Below, piece by piece: positions 7,110 to 13,814 of a stretch of 13,814 bases of DNA. The position numbers and the translations under genes were made by a program. The notes beneath the pieces were generated by a model, which saw only the letters and a list, made by a program, of their open reading frames with translations, was not told where the DNA came from and did no database searches. How positions within the stretch are numbered: the stretch's first letter is position 1; the number at the start of each line of letters is the position of its first letter. This stretch comes from Alphaproteobacteria bacterium (GTDB lineage Bacteria; Pseudomonadota; Alphaproteobacteria; UBA6615): assembly GCA_029243445.1 (NCBI GenBank), contig JAQWSA010000051.1:1-13814 (forward strand), written 5' to 3'.

Positions 7110-8206
7110 GTGGGCGAAGTCCTATTGATCAGAAACGATTAGTTGACCCCAATCATGACCAAGACGAGAGTTTAGAAGTTAATCTTCGACCTCGAATGTT
7201 AACAGAATTTGTGGGCCAGAATAATCTCTGTAAAAACTTATCGGTTTTTGTTGCTGCTGCAAAACAACGTGGTGAACCTATCGATCATGTTTTATTTCAT
7301 GGCCCCCCGGGTTTAGGAAAAACCACCCTGGCCCGTATAGTGTCACAGGAGCTCGGGGTTGGTTTTAAAACAACTTCTGGCCCAGTTATTACCAAAGCTG
7401 GTGACTTGGCAGCAGTTTTAACGAATCTCCAACCCTGTGATGTTCTTTTTATTGATGAAATTCATAGACTAAACCCAGCTGTCGAAGAAATTCTTTATCC
7501 AGCTATGGAGGATGGTGAACTGGACCTTATGATAGGAGAAGGACCGGCGGCCCGTTCAGTGAGAATTGAACTGCAGCCCTTCACAATTGTTGGAGCTACT
7601 ACGAGACTGGGATTGCTGACAACGCCTTTGCGTGAACGGTTCGGCATTAATATGAGGTTAGAGTACTATTCATCTGATGAGTTAATAAAGATAGTAAGAC
7701 GTAATGCTGAACTACTGGAACTATCAATTACAAATGAAGGAGCGGCGGAGATAGCTAGTCGAGCTAGGGGAACGCCACGGGTCGCTGGTCGTCTACTTCG
7801 TCGGGTTAGGGATTTTGCAGTTGTTGAGAGCAATTTACCCGTTGATAAAACAGTTGCTGATATAGCTTTAACCCGTCTTGAAGTGGATGGCCGTGGTTTA
7901 GATTCTATGGATCGTCGTTATTTATATTATATAATTGAAAACTATTCAGGAGGGCCAGTCGGTGTTGAAACCATCGCTACGGCCCTTTCAGAGGAACGTG
8001 ACACAATAGAGACTGTTGTAGAACCATTCCTGATTCAACAAGGTTTTCTGCAACGTACCCCTAGAGGTCGTGTTTTAACTGTAGGAGCATATGAACATTT
8101 GGGGTTAGAGCATAAAAGTCTTAATCAAGGCGAATTACTTGATGGTCATAAGGTTGCCACAAATGGTTCCCATAATCATGGTTTAGGAAAAGATGTCGAA
8201 GATTGA
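7106..8206 (+). CDS. ruvB: Holliday junction branch migration ATPase RuvB
   Basis: A 366-residue AAA+ motor that forms hexameric rings and drives branch migration. Residues 21-40 carry the [12 protein letters not shown] motif. Walker A is [10 protein letters not shown] (65-74), Walker B is LFIDEIHRL (114-122), sensor 1 is in GATTRLG (163-169), and the arginine finger region is PLRERFG (174-180, Arg178). Sensor 2 is in [12 protein letters not shown], and the C-terminal winged-helix domain contains [16 protein letters not shown] and [15 protein letters not shown]. After the winged helix there is a tail of about 30 residues rich in His, Asn and Gly that is longer than in E. coli RuvB and probably disordered. 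The 3' end overlaps ybgC by 14 bases. Confidence 0.97.
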   Translation: MSGRSPIDQKRLVDPNHDQDESLEVNLRPRMLTEFVGQNNLCKNLSVFVAAAKQRGEPIDHVLFHGPPGLGKTTLARIVSQELGVGFKTTSGPVITKAGDLAAVLTNLQPCDVLFIDEIHRLNPAVEEILYPAMEDGELDLMIGEGPAARSVRIELQPFTIVGATTRLGLLTTPLRERFGINMRLEYYSSDELIKIVRRNAELLELSITNEGAAEIASRARGTPRVAGRLLRRVRDFAVVESNLPVDKTVADIALTRLEVDGRGLDSMDRRYLYYIIENYSGGPVGVETIATALSEERDTIETVVEPFLIQQGFLQRTPRGRVLTVGAYEHLGLEHKSLNQGELLDGHKVATNGSHNHGLGKDVED

Positions 8207-8660
8207 ATCTAAAAATCGACTGGATGGCTGGTTTGAAAATGGTGAACATTTTTTGCCAATAAGGGTTTATTATGAAGATACAGATGCTGCGGGAATTGTC
8301 TATTATTCCAACTATCTTAAGTATGCAGAAAGAGCTCGTACTGAGATGATTCGATTTTTGGGGGTGGAAAATCGACAATTAATGTCAAAGAAAGGGTTAG
8401 CTTTTGTTGTTCGTAGATGCTTGACCGAGTATCTGCAACCAGCATATCTAGACGATGAAGTTACTGTATGTACTCGCATAAAAGCAGTCCGTGGTGCTAG
8501 TTTCACTACAATCCAAAAAATCATAAGAAATATTAGTGATTCAGATGAAACTCTACTTGTAAAATTAGAAATATATTTAGCATGTATAAATAAAAATCAA
8601 CGTCCGGTTCGAATGCCAGCAGATATAAGCAACGCAGTTAATGCTCTGGTACTGGCATAA
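8193..8660 (+). CDS. ybgC: YbgC-type acyl-CoA thioesterase (tol-pal cluster)
   Basis: A 155-residue single hotdog-fold protein. The active-site segment [21 protein letters not shown] places the catalytic aspartate at Asp31, aligning with Asp18 of the Haemophilus influenzae enzyme. [20 protein letters not shown] and a C-terminal strand ([19 protein letters not shown]) complete the fold. YbgC proteins hydrolyse acyl-CoA thioesters, and the protein in E. coli has been linked to phospholipid metabolism. Its exact role beside tolQRAB-pal is still uncertain. The start at 8193 has AGGAAA just upstream, within the ruvB 3' end, so the gene overlaps ruvB by 14 bases. The gap to tolQ is 52 bases. Confidence 0.93.
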   Translation: MSKIESKNRLDGWFENGEHFLPIRVYYEDTDAAGIVYYSNYLKYAERARTEMIRFLGVENRQLMSKKGLAFVVRRCLTEYLQPAYLDDEVTVCTRIKAVRGASFTTIQKIIRNISDSDETLLVKLEIYLACINKNQRPVRMPADISNAVNALVLA

Positions 8661-8712
8661 TAAGGATATAAAATAAAAAATATTTTCACCAATTTAAGGG
8701 CGTTTTATAATT

Positions 8713-9444
8713 ATGGATCCTAATATTATTGATGCGGTCGCTGTTTCGGGTGGCGCTATAGCAACTGATTTTTCGGTTTGGGCACTATTTCTTAGATCGG
8801 ATATTATAATCAAGTTAGTTATGGTAGTGCTTTTTGTTGCCTCGTTTTGGTCCTGGACTATTATTATTGACAAGTGGCTAAGAGTGCGTCGTTTAGAAAA
8901 AGAAGCAAAGAGATTTGAGGAAAGTTTCTGGTCAGGCGGTTCACTAGACGAACTATATGAAAGCTTTGGCGCAAGTCCCCGTGATCCAATGTCGGCTGTT
9001 TTTGCCTCCGCCATGACAGAATGGCGCCGTTCAACAGAACGAGGACTGTCGACAACATCAGAATTAAGGGCAGGTCTTCAAGACCGTATTGAACGAGCTA
9101 TGGACGTTACACTAGGCCGAGAAATGGAGCGCTTGGAGCGGTATATGGTTTTTCTTGCTTCTGCAGGAGCGACTGCACCTTTTATTGGTTTGTTTGGAAC
9201 TGTATGGGGAATTATGAATAGTTTTCAAGCTATAGCTGTTGCAAAAGATACTAGCCTCGCCGTTATTGCACCAGGTTTAGCTGAGGCCTTGTTTACTACT
9301 GCTATGGGCTTAATAGTGGCAATACCAGCTGTTGCAGCATATAACAAATTTAGCACAGATATGAATCGCTATGCGCAACGTCTTGATGGCTTTGCAGCTG
9401 AGTTTACTGGAATATTATCAAGACAGCTTGAGGAATCTAAGTAG
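8713..9444 (+). CDS. tolQ: TolQ, proton-channel subunit of the Tol-Pal motor
   Basis: A 243-residue inner-membrane protein of the MotA/TolQ/ExbB family. Three membrane segments are visible: about 31-52 (IIIKLVMVVLFVASFWSW), 144-168 (YMVFLASAGATAPFIGLFGTVWG), and 186-210 (APGLAEALFTTAMGLIVAIP). A large cytoplasmic loop lies between the first two. The GLFGTVWGIMNSF and AEALFTTAMGL motifs are the conserved pore-lining sequences of the family. TolQ forms a pentamer around a TolR dimer and uses proton motive force to drive TolA. AAGGG occurs 13-17 bases before the ATG. The stop is separated from tolR by only three bases. Confidence 0.97.
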   Translation: MDPNIIDAVAVSGGAIATDFSVWALFLRSDIIIKLVMVVLFVASFWSWTIIIDKWLRVRRLEKEAKRFEESFWSGGSLDELYESFGASPRDPMSAVFASAMTEWRRSTERGLSTTSELRAGLQDRIERAMDVTLGREMERLERYMVFLASAGATAPFIGLFGTVWGIMNSFQAIAVAKDTSLAVIAPGLAEALFTTAMGLIVAIPAVAAYNKFSTDMNRYAQRLDGFAAEFTGILSRQLEESK

Positions 9445-9447
9445 GTC

Positions 9448-9891
9448 ATGGCTCGTCGGCACGTCAGATCTAATCTTCGTAGGCCTTATCGAGGTCCGGT
9501 AACTGATATCAATGTTGCTCCTTTTGTGGATGTAATGTTGGTTCTTGTAATTATTTTTATGGTTGCTGCTCCGTTATTAAATATTGGAGTACCTGTTGAC
9601 CTCCCTAAGGCAACACTTAAGCCACTGAATGAAAACCAAGATCCATTAGTTATTACTGTAAACTCTGCGGGCAATATCTATATTCAAGAAGCGGAAGTGC
9701 CAGAAAATGCACTTGTGGCCAGGCTTCAAGCTTTAACCCAAGCCAATAAGGGTCTGCGGATATTTGTTCGAGGTGATCGAAACATAAATTACGGCCGGGT
9801 CATAGAGGTTATGGGCATGATTTCTAGAGCAGGGTTTTCTAAGGTTGCACTTATTGCTGAGGCACCGATGCCCAAAGAAAGGGTTAGGTAG
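9448..9891 (+). CDS. tolR: TolR, motor subunit of the Tol-Pal system
   Basis: A 147-residue ExbD/TolR family protein. It has a short basic cytoplasmic N-terminus, then one membrane helix at about 26-44 with the conserved proton-carrying aspartate Asp28 in NVAPFVDVMLVLVIIFMV. The PVDLPKA motif follows, then a periplasmic domain (LVITVNSAGNIYIQ, LRIFVRGDRNINYGRVIEVMG) that binds peptidoglycan in studied homologues. Composition and length are normal. It is followed after 21 bases by tolA. Confidence 0.97.
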   Translation: MARRHVRSNLRRPYRGPVTDINVAPFVDVMLVLVIIFMVAAPLLNIGVPVDLPKATLKPLNENQDPLVITVNSAGNIYIQEAEVPENALVARLQALTQANKGLRIFVRGDRNINYGRVIEVMGMISRAGFSKVALIAEAPMPKERVR

Positions 9892-9912
9892 GTCTATCCG
9901 AATGTTATTACT

Positions 9913-10863
9913 ATGACGGGCTTTGGTAAGATGCGCAATGGTGTTTTTACATCAATCAGTGCTCACTTAGTAGTTGTTTTATTTGCTCAATTCGGATTGC
10001 CTCAACTTTTTACTAAACCACCGGTGTCAGTAAATATTATACCTGTTGATCTTGTAGTGTTAAATAAAAAAGTTACACCGCCACCTGTAGAGAATATAAA
10101 GCCAGAGCTTAAAAATGAGGTAAAGCCCTCCAAACCGATTCCAGCTAAAAATTTAGTTAAGAAAAAACCAGTTCAGCAGATCCAAAATTCATTATCACTG
10201 CCACCCCCTATAAATAAGCCCAAACCCGCGACTAAAAAGCCATTAAAAAAATTAAACCCTAAACCTAAAATTTCCACTGCTGCTAAACCTCGTTTAAAGC
10301 CAGCACTGAAACAGCCAGACAAACCAATGCAACAAAAGAAAACTAAAAAAATAGAAAAAACACAAAAACCAAAGCAAGAGAAGAAGATAAAAACAAAAAA
10401 TATACAAAAACCTAAGCGAGATTTTGCTTCAGTATTAAAAGACGTTTCAGCATTAAAGAAACCTGAAAATGCACCGAAAGTTGAAAAGAGTAAAATGACG
10501 AGTAATATAAATGTATCGCAATTACAAAGGAAGAAAAGAGCTTCAACCACTGAAATAGAGATTTTAAAACAATTGATTAGGAAGCAAATCCAACCCTGCT
10601 GGAGTCCCCCTGTTGGTGCTAAAGAAGCTGAGGGCCTAGCGATAATAATAAATATACGCGTTGATAGACGTGGTTATGTAACTAATGCAAAAATTATAAA
10701 TGGTGAAGCAATGAGGAGCAGTAAAACTGTACAAGCTGCTGCGGATGCCGCACGACGTGCGGTTCTTAATTTAGTTTGTCAGCCGTTTGAATTACCACAA
10801 GATTTATATGATGAATGGAAAGATATTAACTTTAATTTCGATCCAAGAAAGATGCTGGGTTAG
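9913..10863 (+). CDS. tolA: TolA, periplasm-spanning protein of the Tol-Pal system
   Basis: A 316-residue protein with three regions. The N-terminal membrane anchor (about residues 11-30) carries the Ser14-x3-His18 pair used by TolA/TonB proteins to contact the motor. A very long lysine/proline-rich periplasmic linker (about 45-205) has repeated PKP, KKP and KPK segments and a run of KK-rich helix-prone sequence. A compact C-terminal domain (about 212-316) starts near EILKQLIRKQIQPCW and ends FNFDPRKMLG, with two cysteines (QPCW and LVCQPF) placed as in alphaproteobacterial TolA and able to form a disulfide. Low similarity in the linker is normal for the family; its A-rich codons reflect lysine content. 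TolA transmits motor energy to TolB-Pal. The stop is two bases before tolB. Confidence 0.92.
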   Translation: MTGFGKMRNGVFTSISAHLVVVLFAQFGLPQLFTKPPVSVNIIPVDLVVLNKKVTPPPVENIKPELKNEVKPSKPIPAKNLVKKKPVQQIQNSLSLPPPINKPKPATKKPLKKLNPKPKISTAAKPRLKPALKQPDKPMQQKKTKKIEKTQKPKQEKKIKTKNIQKPKRDFASVLKDVSALKKPENAPKVEKSKMTSNINVSQLQRKKRASTTEIEILKQLIRKQIQPCWSPPVGAKEAEGLAIIINIRVDRRGYVTNAKIINGEAMRSSKTVQAAADAARRAVLNLVCQPFELPQDLYDEWKDINFNFDPRKMLG

Positions 10864-10865
10864 AT

Positions 10866-12227
10866 ATGTTATCATATTTGGATAAATTATTTTTTCGAAG
10901 TGTGTTTTTTTTAAGTTTATCTCTATTAGTTTTTTTATCAGAAAACACTCACGCGCAATTAAGTGTAGATGTAAATCAAGGAACAATTACTCCTTTACCA
11001 ATAGCAATACCTGACTTTATTGCAAGGGATGCCAAGGCTAAAAATATGGCTGCCAATATTGCAAAAGTTATAACTGCAGATTTACAACGATCAGGCTTAT
11101 TTGCTCCAATAAATAAACTAGCTTTTCTATCACGGCCGACGAATCTGGCCGTACGCCCCAATTTTGTAAACTGGAAACCTCTTAATGCTCAGGCTCTAGT
11201 CATTGGAGAGGCAAAAATATCTGATGCTGGAGAGTTAACGGCCGAATTCCGTCTTTGGGATGTATTTGCTGAACAACCGATGTTGGGTCTGAGACTCAAA
11301 CATCCCCGTGCCTCATCTGGGTGGAGGCAAGTAGCTCATACGGCTGCTGACCGAATTTATGAAAGAATTACTGGCGAAAGTGGTTATTTTGATACGAGAA
11401 TTGTTTATATTTCTGAATATGGTCCTCCAACTAATCGAATTAAGCGCCTTTCAATAATGGATCAAGATGGAGCAAATCATGAGTATTTATCGGACGAGAA
11501 AACCTTAGTATTAACACCTAGATTCTCGCCAATTGCTCCTGAAATAACTTATCTCGCTTATTTTAATGAACAACCCCGAGTTTACCTCTTTAATATTGAT
11601 ACCGGAAATCAAGAGGTGCTTGGCGATTTTCCCGGAATGACTTTTGCACCGAGGTTCTCGCCAGATGGTAAAAAAGTTATTATGAGTCTAGCCCGAGGCG
11701 GTAATTCTGACATTGTTGTTATGGATTTACGTACTCGTAAATTACGAAAACTAACTACGCATCCATCTATAGACACTTCTCCTAGTTTTTCACCCGATGG
11801 TCGTCAGGTTGTTTTTGAATCGGACCGTGGCGGTAAACAACAGCTTTATGTGATGAATTCTGATGGCAGTAAACAACGTCGTATTAGTTTTAAATCAGGT
11901 GCGGGTTACGGCACTCCTGTCTGGTCGCCTAGGGGAGATTTAATTGCTTTTACTAAAATGCAAAGTGGATCTTTTCATATCGGTGTCATGAAAGTTGATG
12001 GAAGTGGAGAACGCTTATTAACAAAAGGCTTTCTAGTTGAAGGACCAACCTGGGCGCCAAATGGAAGAGTGTTAATGTTCTTTAAACAAAAGAAGTATAA
12101 TTCTAAATGTAAATGCAATAACTCACGACTTTATTCGATTGATTTGACTGGTCATAACGAACGAGAAATTATTACGCCTGTGGAAGCTTCTGACCCTGCT
12201 TGGTCACCTTCCGGTTCACGTAGGTAA
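10866..12227 (+). CDS. tolB: TolB, periplasmic beta-propeller protein of the Tol-Pal system
   Basis: A 453-residue secreted protein. A signal peptide occupies about residues 1-30, with hydrophobic core FFLSLSLLVFL and predicted cleavage after THA. The N-terminal domain contains LPIAIPDF and the segment ITADLQRSGLFAPI. A six-bladed propeller follows, whose blades show the TolB/PD40 signature: FSPDGKKVIMS, FSPDGRQVVFESDRGG with LYVMNSDGS, WSPRGDLIAFTK, WAPNGRVLMFF and the last AWSPSGSRR. TolB docks on Pal and is released by TolA. Near the C-terminus, between the last two blades, there is a lysine/cysteine-rich insert (KKYNSKCKCNNS) where homologues usually have a short Gly/Ser loop. The gene starts two bases after the tolA stop. 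Confidence 0.96.
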   Translation: MLSYLDKLFFRSVFFLSLSLLVFLSENTHAQLSVDVNQGTITPLPIAIPDFIARDAKAKNMAANIAKVITADLQRSGLFAPINKLAFLSRPTNLAVRPNFVNWKPLNAQALVIGEAKISDAGELTAEFRLWDVFAEQPMLGLRLKHPRASSGWRQVAHTAADRIYERITGESGYFDTRIVYISEYGPPTNRIKRLSIMDQDGANHEYLSDEKTLVLTPRFSPIAPEITYLAYFNEQPRVYLFNIDTGNQEVLGDFPGMTFAPRFSPDGKKVIMSLARGGNSDIVVMDLRTRKLRKLTTHPSIDTSPSFSPDGRQVVFESDRGGKQQLYVMNSDGSKQRRISFKSGAGYGTPVWSPRGDLIAFTKMQSGSFHIGVMKVDGSGERLLTKGFLVEGPTWAPNGRVLMFFKQKKYNSKCKCNNSRLYSIDLTGHNEREIITPVEASDPAWSPSGSRR

Positions 12228-12400
12228 ATCCAAGGTAGAAATGAGCTTAATATGTTATAAATCCATCTATTTTTCGTAAATTCGGGGGATGATTTTCTTG
12301 TTTCGAATCAGATAGTTCAGTATAGTGATTAATATGTGGCATATGCTGGTGTTAGTGGATAAGATAGTTTCTGTGTAATTATATTTAGCCTAATTTATTT

Positions 12401-12430
12401 TTGTTAAACGGTTTTTTTATAGTTTTTAAT
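12401..12430 (+). promoter_or_regulatory. Candidate promoter for pal in the tolB-pal gap
   Basis: The 256 bases between tolB and pal are AT-rich, contain no coding frame and show no convincing terminator. TTGTTA at 12401-12406 and TTTAAT at 12425-12430 are spaced by 18 bases and would start transcription near 12437, about 47 bases before the pal ATG. The length of the gap compared with the other tol junctions (2-21 bases) suggests that pal has its own promoter. The hexamers are moderate matches in AT-rich sequence, so this remains weak. Confidence 0.3.
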
Positions 12431-12483
12431 GATAGACGCTGGTCTTAGCTGACTTATTTGGCAGTAGCTTTAGGGAGTTTATA

Positions 12484-13050
12484 ATGAAAGTGAATTTACC
12501 ATTGGTTGTTGCGGCTGCTTTTGTGTTAGCAGCTTGTGCTACTCCATCTGATGATGGCGCAGACTCAGGTAGCGGAGGTAAAACTGCGGTAACCTCCTCT
12601 TCTTCTGCCTCGAGCTCGAATGCGCCGGTGACGGCTAAGACCATAGCTCCGGCATCAACATCAGCACCAGAATCATCCCCAACAGGGGCTAAGCCTGGTT
12701 CTCAACTCGATTTAGAAATTACGATTGGGGATCGTGTATTTTTCGGTTATGATAAGTCGACACTATCTTCTTCTGCACGTAATCAGATTGAAAGGTGGGG
12801 TGCCTGGCTTATTACTTACCCACAAAACAAATTAATCATTGAAGGCCATGCAGATGAACGTGGAACTCGTGAATATAATTTAGCTTTGGGCGAGCGAAGA
12901 GCAAATGCTGCGCGTGAATATCTTATCTCTCTTGGTATAGACCCTAATAGAGTGAAAACCATTAGTTTTGGTAAAGAACGTCCGGCTATTCCTGGTTCAA
13001 ATAAAAATGCTTATGAGCAAAAATATTTCTTCCATATGTTACTCCCTTAG
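12484..13050 (+). CDS. pal: Peptidoglycan-associated lipoprotein Pal, 3' end lost at a chimeric junction
   Basis: The N-terminus is a lipoprotein signal ending in the lipobox LAAC, so Cys18 would be lipidated and the protein anchored in the outer membrane. A Ser/Ala/Pro-rich linker runs to about residue 75. The OmpA-like peptidoglycan-binding domain follows (VFFGYDKSTLSSSARNQIERW; EGHADERGTREYNLALGERRA; YLISLGIDPNRVKTISFGKERP). AGGGAG at 12472-12477 is a good Shine-Dalgarno. Pal homologues end in a segment like AWAQNRRAVTVV; here the frame reads AYEQ and then KYFFHMLLP, which has no family similarity. Genuine pal codons therefore stop near 13022, about five residues plus the last strand short of completion. 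The remaining bases to 13050 are the antisense of the adjacent archaeal-type aldolase gene. Confidence 0.93.
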   Translation: MKVNLPLVVAAAFVLAACATPSDDGADSGSGGKTAVTSSSSASSSNAPVTAKTIAPASTSAPESSPTGAKPGSQLDLEITIGDRVFFGYDKSTLSSSARNQIERWGAWLITYPQNKLIIEGHADERGTREYNLALGERRANAAREYLISLGIDPNRVKTISFGKERPAIPGSNKNAYEQKYFFHMLLP

Positions 13051-13708
13051 CACCTGCATCCATTGCATCTTCAGTCATTTGTAAAATATCTAGGTCCGTT
13101 TTTGATTTTGGACCTCCAGCAATTACAACTTGAACTGGGATACTATCTATCACTTTTTTAAATGAATCGATATCTCCTGTGTATAGTGTCTTGACAATGT
13201 CTGCACCACACTCTGCACCAATTCTTGCAGTATGTGCAACAACTTCTGGATTATGTGGATCTTTGACATTTTCTCCTCTTGGATACATCATTGCAAGTAA
13301 TGGTACATTCCACTCGTGACATTCTTCAGAAATTTTTCCTAACTGTTCAACCATTTCGGGTTCTTCTTTTCCTCCAATGTTAATGTGTAGTGAAACTCCA
13401 TCTGCACCTAATCTTATTGCTTCTTTTACAGAACCTGTCAACATTTTTCTATTTGGCGATAATGATAATGCAGTACTAGACGAAAAGTGAGCTAAAATTC
13501 CAACCTTTGTTTGTCTTGGCAATGTTTTGATAATTCCTTTATTAATTATGATGCTTGTCAAACCATGATTTTCACATTTGTAAATTATATCGTGAGGTTT
13601 TTCTAATCCTTCAATTGGTCCATTAGAGATTCCATGATCCATTGGAATACAAAGCATCTTGCCTTTTCTCATTATCTTACTTAATCGAATTTCTGTACCT
13701 GTTGCCAT
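12986..13708 (-). CDS. Archaeal-type 2-amino-3,7-dideoxy-D-threo-hept-6-ulosonate synthase (class I aldolase family), C-terminus missing
   Basis: From the ATG at 13708 the protein begins MATGTEIRLSKIMRKGKM and matches the archaeal ADH synthase / fructose-bisphosphate aldolase class I family. Visible signatures are CIPMDHGISNGP (substrate phosphate and general acid region), MMYPRGENVKDPHNPE with the catalytic tyrosine, GADIVKTLYTGD with the Schiff-base lysine, VVIAGGPKS, and GVTYGRNIFAHK. In archaea the enzyme starts the alternative shikimate route that avoids DAHP synthase. The wording of the sequence is closest to what I know from ammonia-oxidising Thaumarchaeota (inference without a search). 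Family members are about 270 residues; here genuine codons run from 13708 to about 13010 (233 residues), then the frame passes into antisense pal (HFYLNQE). A longer start at 13747 exists but adds non-conserved residues. Confidence 0.88.
   Translation of the reverse strand: MATGTEIRLSKIMRKGKMLCIPMDHGISNGPIEGLEKPHDIIYKCENHGLTSIIINKGIIKTLPRQTKVGILAHFSSSTALSLSPNRKMLTGSVKEAIRLGADGVSLHINIGGKEEPEMVEQLGKISEECHEWNVPLLAMMYPRGENVKDPHNPEVVAHTARIGAECGADIVKTLYTGDIDSFKKVIDSIPVQVVIAGGPKSKTDLDILQMTEDAMDAGAKGVTYGRNIFAHKHFYLNQE
13010..13022. other. Chimeric junction with shared microhomology
   Basis: These 13 bases (CTTATGAGCAAAA) fit both neighbours. In the plus frame they encode the end of pal (AYEQ, then the AA of the next expected Asn codon). 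On the minus strand they encode FAHK of the aldolase motif GRNIFAHK. To the left only pal makes sense, and to the right only the aldolase does. That is the expected picture of two unrelated molecules joined at a short shared sequence during amplification or assembly. Confidence 0.8.
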
Positions 13709-13730
13709 TAGTGATATCTTTGGTATACCA

Positions 13731-13740
13731 TACTTAAAAA
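13731..13740 (-). promoter_or_regulatory. Candidate archaeal TATA box for the aldolase gene
   Basis: On the minus strand TTTTTAAGTA lies centred about 28 bases upstream of the ATG at 13708. With the usual archaeal distance of roughly 25 bases from TATA centre to transcription start, the mRNA would begin at or within a few bases of the ATG. This implies a leaderless message, which is common in Thaumarchaeota. No Shine-Dalgarno precedes the ATG, which agrees. The sequence is AT-rich, so a chance match is possible. Confidence 0.4.
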
Positions 13741-13814
13741 TTGCCAAAAATGTAATTTTAGGCTCATTTTTTATCTAAGAATTAAATATTAATCTCAAAC
13801 GATAGATTGTGATT

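Noticed and set aside
10173..10550. Minus-strand hydrophobic, Phe/Cys-rich open frame of 125 residues
   Set aside because: It is the antisense of the lysine-rich tolA linker (AAA codons read as TTT), which explains the apparent membrane-protein composition.
13023..13050. C-terminal KYFFHMLLP of pal as a genuine divergent terminus
   Set aside because: The same bases encode the conserved YGRNIF motif of the aldolase on the opposite strand, so they belong to the other molecule.
12986..13747. Recent lateral transfer of an archaeal shikimate gene into an alphaproteobacterium
   Set aside because: Both genes are truncated at one short shared word with no integrase, repeat or target duplication, which fits an artificial chimera better.
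1..13814. CRISPR arrays, tRNA or rRNA genes, insertion sequences, phage or toxin-antitoxin genes
   Set aside because: Looked for by eye on both strands; no regularly spaced repeats, no transposase or integrase motifs and no tRNA-like cloverleaf were seen.

Overview
The window reads as an AT-rich alphaproteobacterial chromosome segment joined, in its last ~0.8 kb, to a piece of a different genome that looks thaumarchaeal. The alphaproteobacterial assignment rests on gene content and order: gap and tkt on the minus strand, divergent from a small DUF4164-like coiled-coil gene and zapA, then a 6S-like RNA, 5-formyltetrahydrofolate cyclo-ligase, a YmdB-type phosphodiesterase, yebC, ruvCAB, ybgC and tolQRAB-pal. 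The AT-rich base composition and the archaeal passenger suggest a marine metagenome or single-cell assembly, but that source is an inference.

Layout. Positions 1-2391 (minus strand) carry the N-terminal part of glyceraldehyde-3-phosphate dehydrogenase, cut by the window edge, and a complete transketolase upstream of it (central carbon metabolism). Positions 2392-2705 are a divergent intergenic region. Positions 2706-3299 hold the DUF4164-like protein and ZapA (cell division). Positions ~3368-3531 hold a structured RNA with the position and closing stem expected of 6S RNA. Positions 3564-4199 encode 5-formyltetrahydrofolate cyclo-ligase, whose full-length frame has no ATG, GTG or TTG start and appears to begin at an ATT codon. 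Then follow the YmdB-type metallophosphoesterase (4218-5045) and YebC (5203-5952). Next comes a tightly packed, partly overlapping run: ruvC, ruvA and ruvB (Holliday-junction processing), ybgC (hotdog thioesterase), tolQ, tolR, tolA and tolB. After a 256-base gap comes pal.

How the genes work together. RuvA and RuvB migrate Holliday junctions and RuvC cleaves them. TolQ, TolR and TolA form the inner-membrane motor that acts on periplasmic TolB and outer-membrane Pal to constrict the envelope at division, and ZapA acts on the FtsZ ring in the same process.

The main anomaly is at 13010-13022. The pal frame is normal up to about five residues before its conserved end and then loses all family similarity. 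At the same point a convergent minus-strand gene begins to make sense as an archaeal-type 2-amino-3,7-dideoxy-D-threo-hept-6-ulosonate synthase (fructose-bisphosphate aldolase class I superfamily). About 13 bases fit both genes, so the simplest reading is a chimeric join through microhomology, not a real gene arrangement. I found no novel defence, mobile or biosynthetic system; nearly everything else is conserved housekeeping content.
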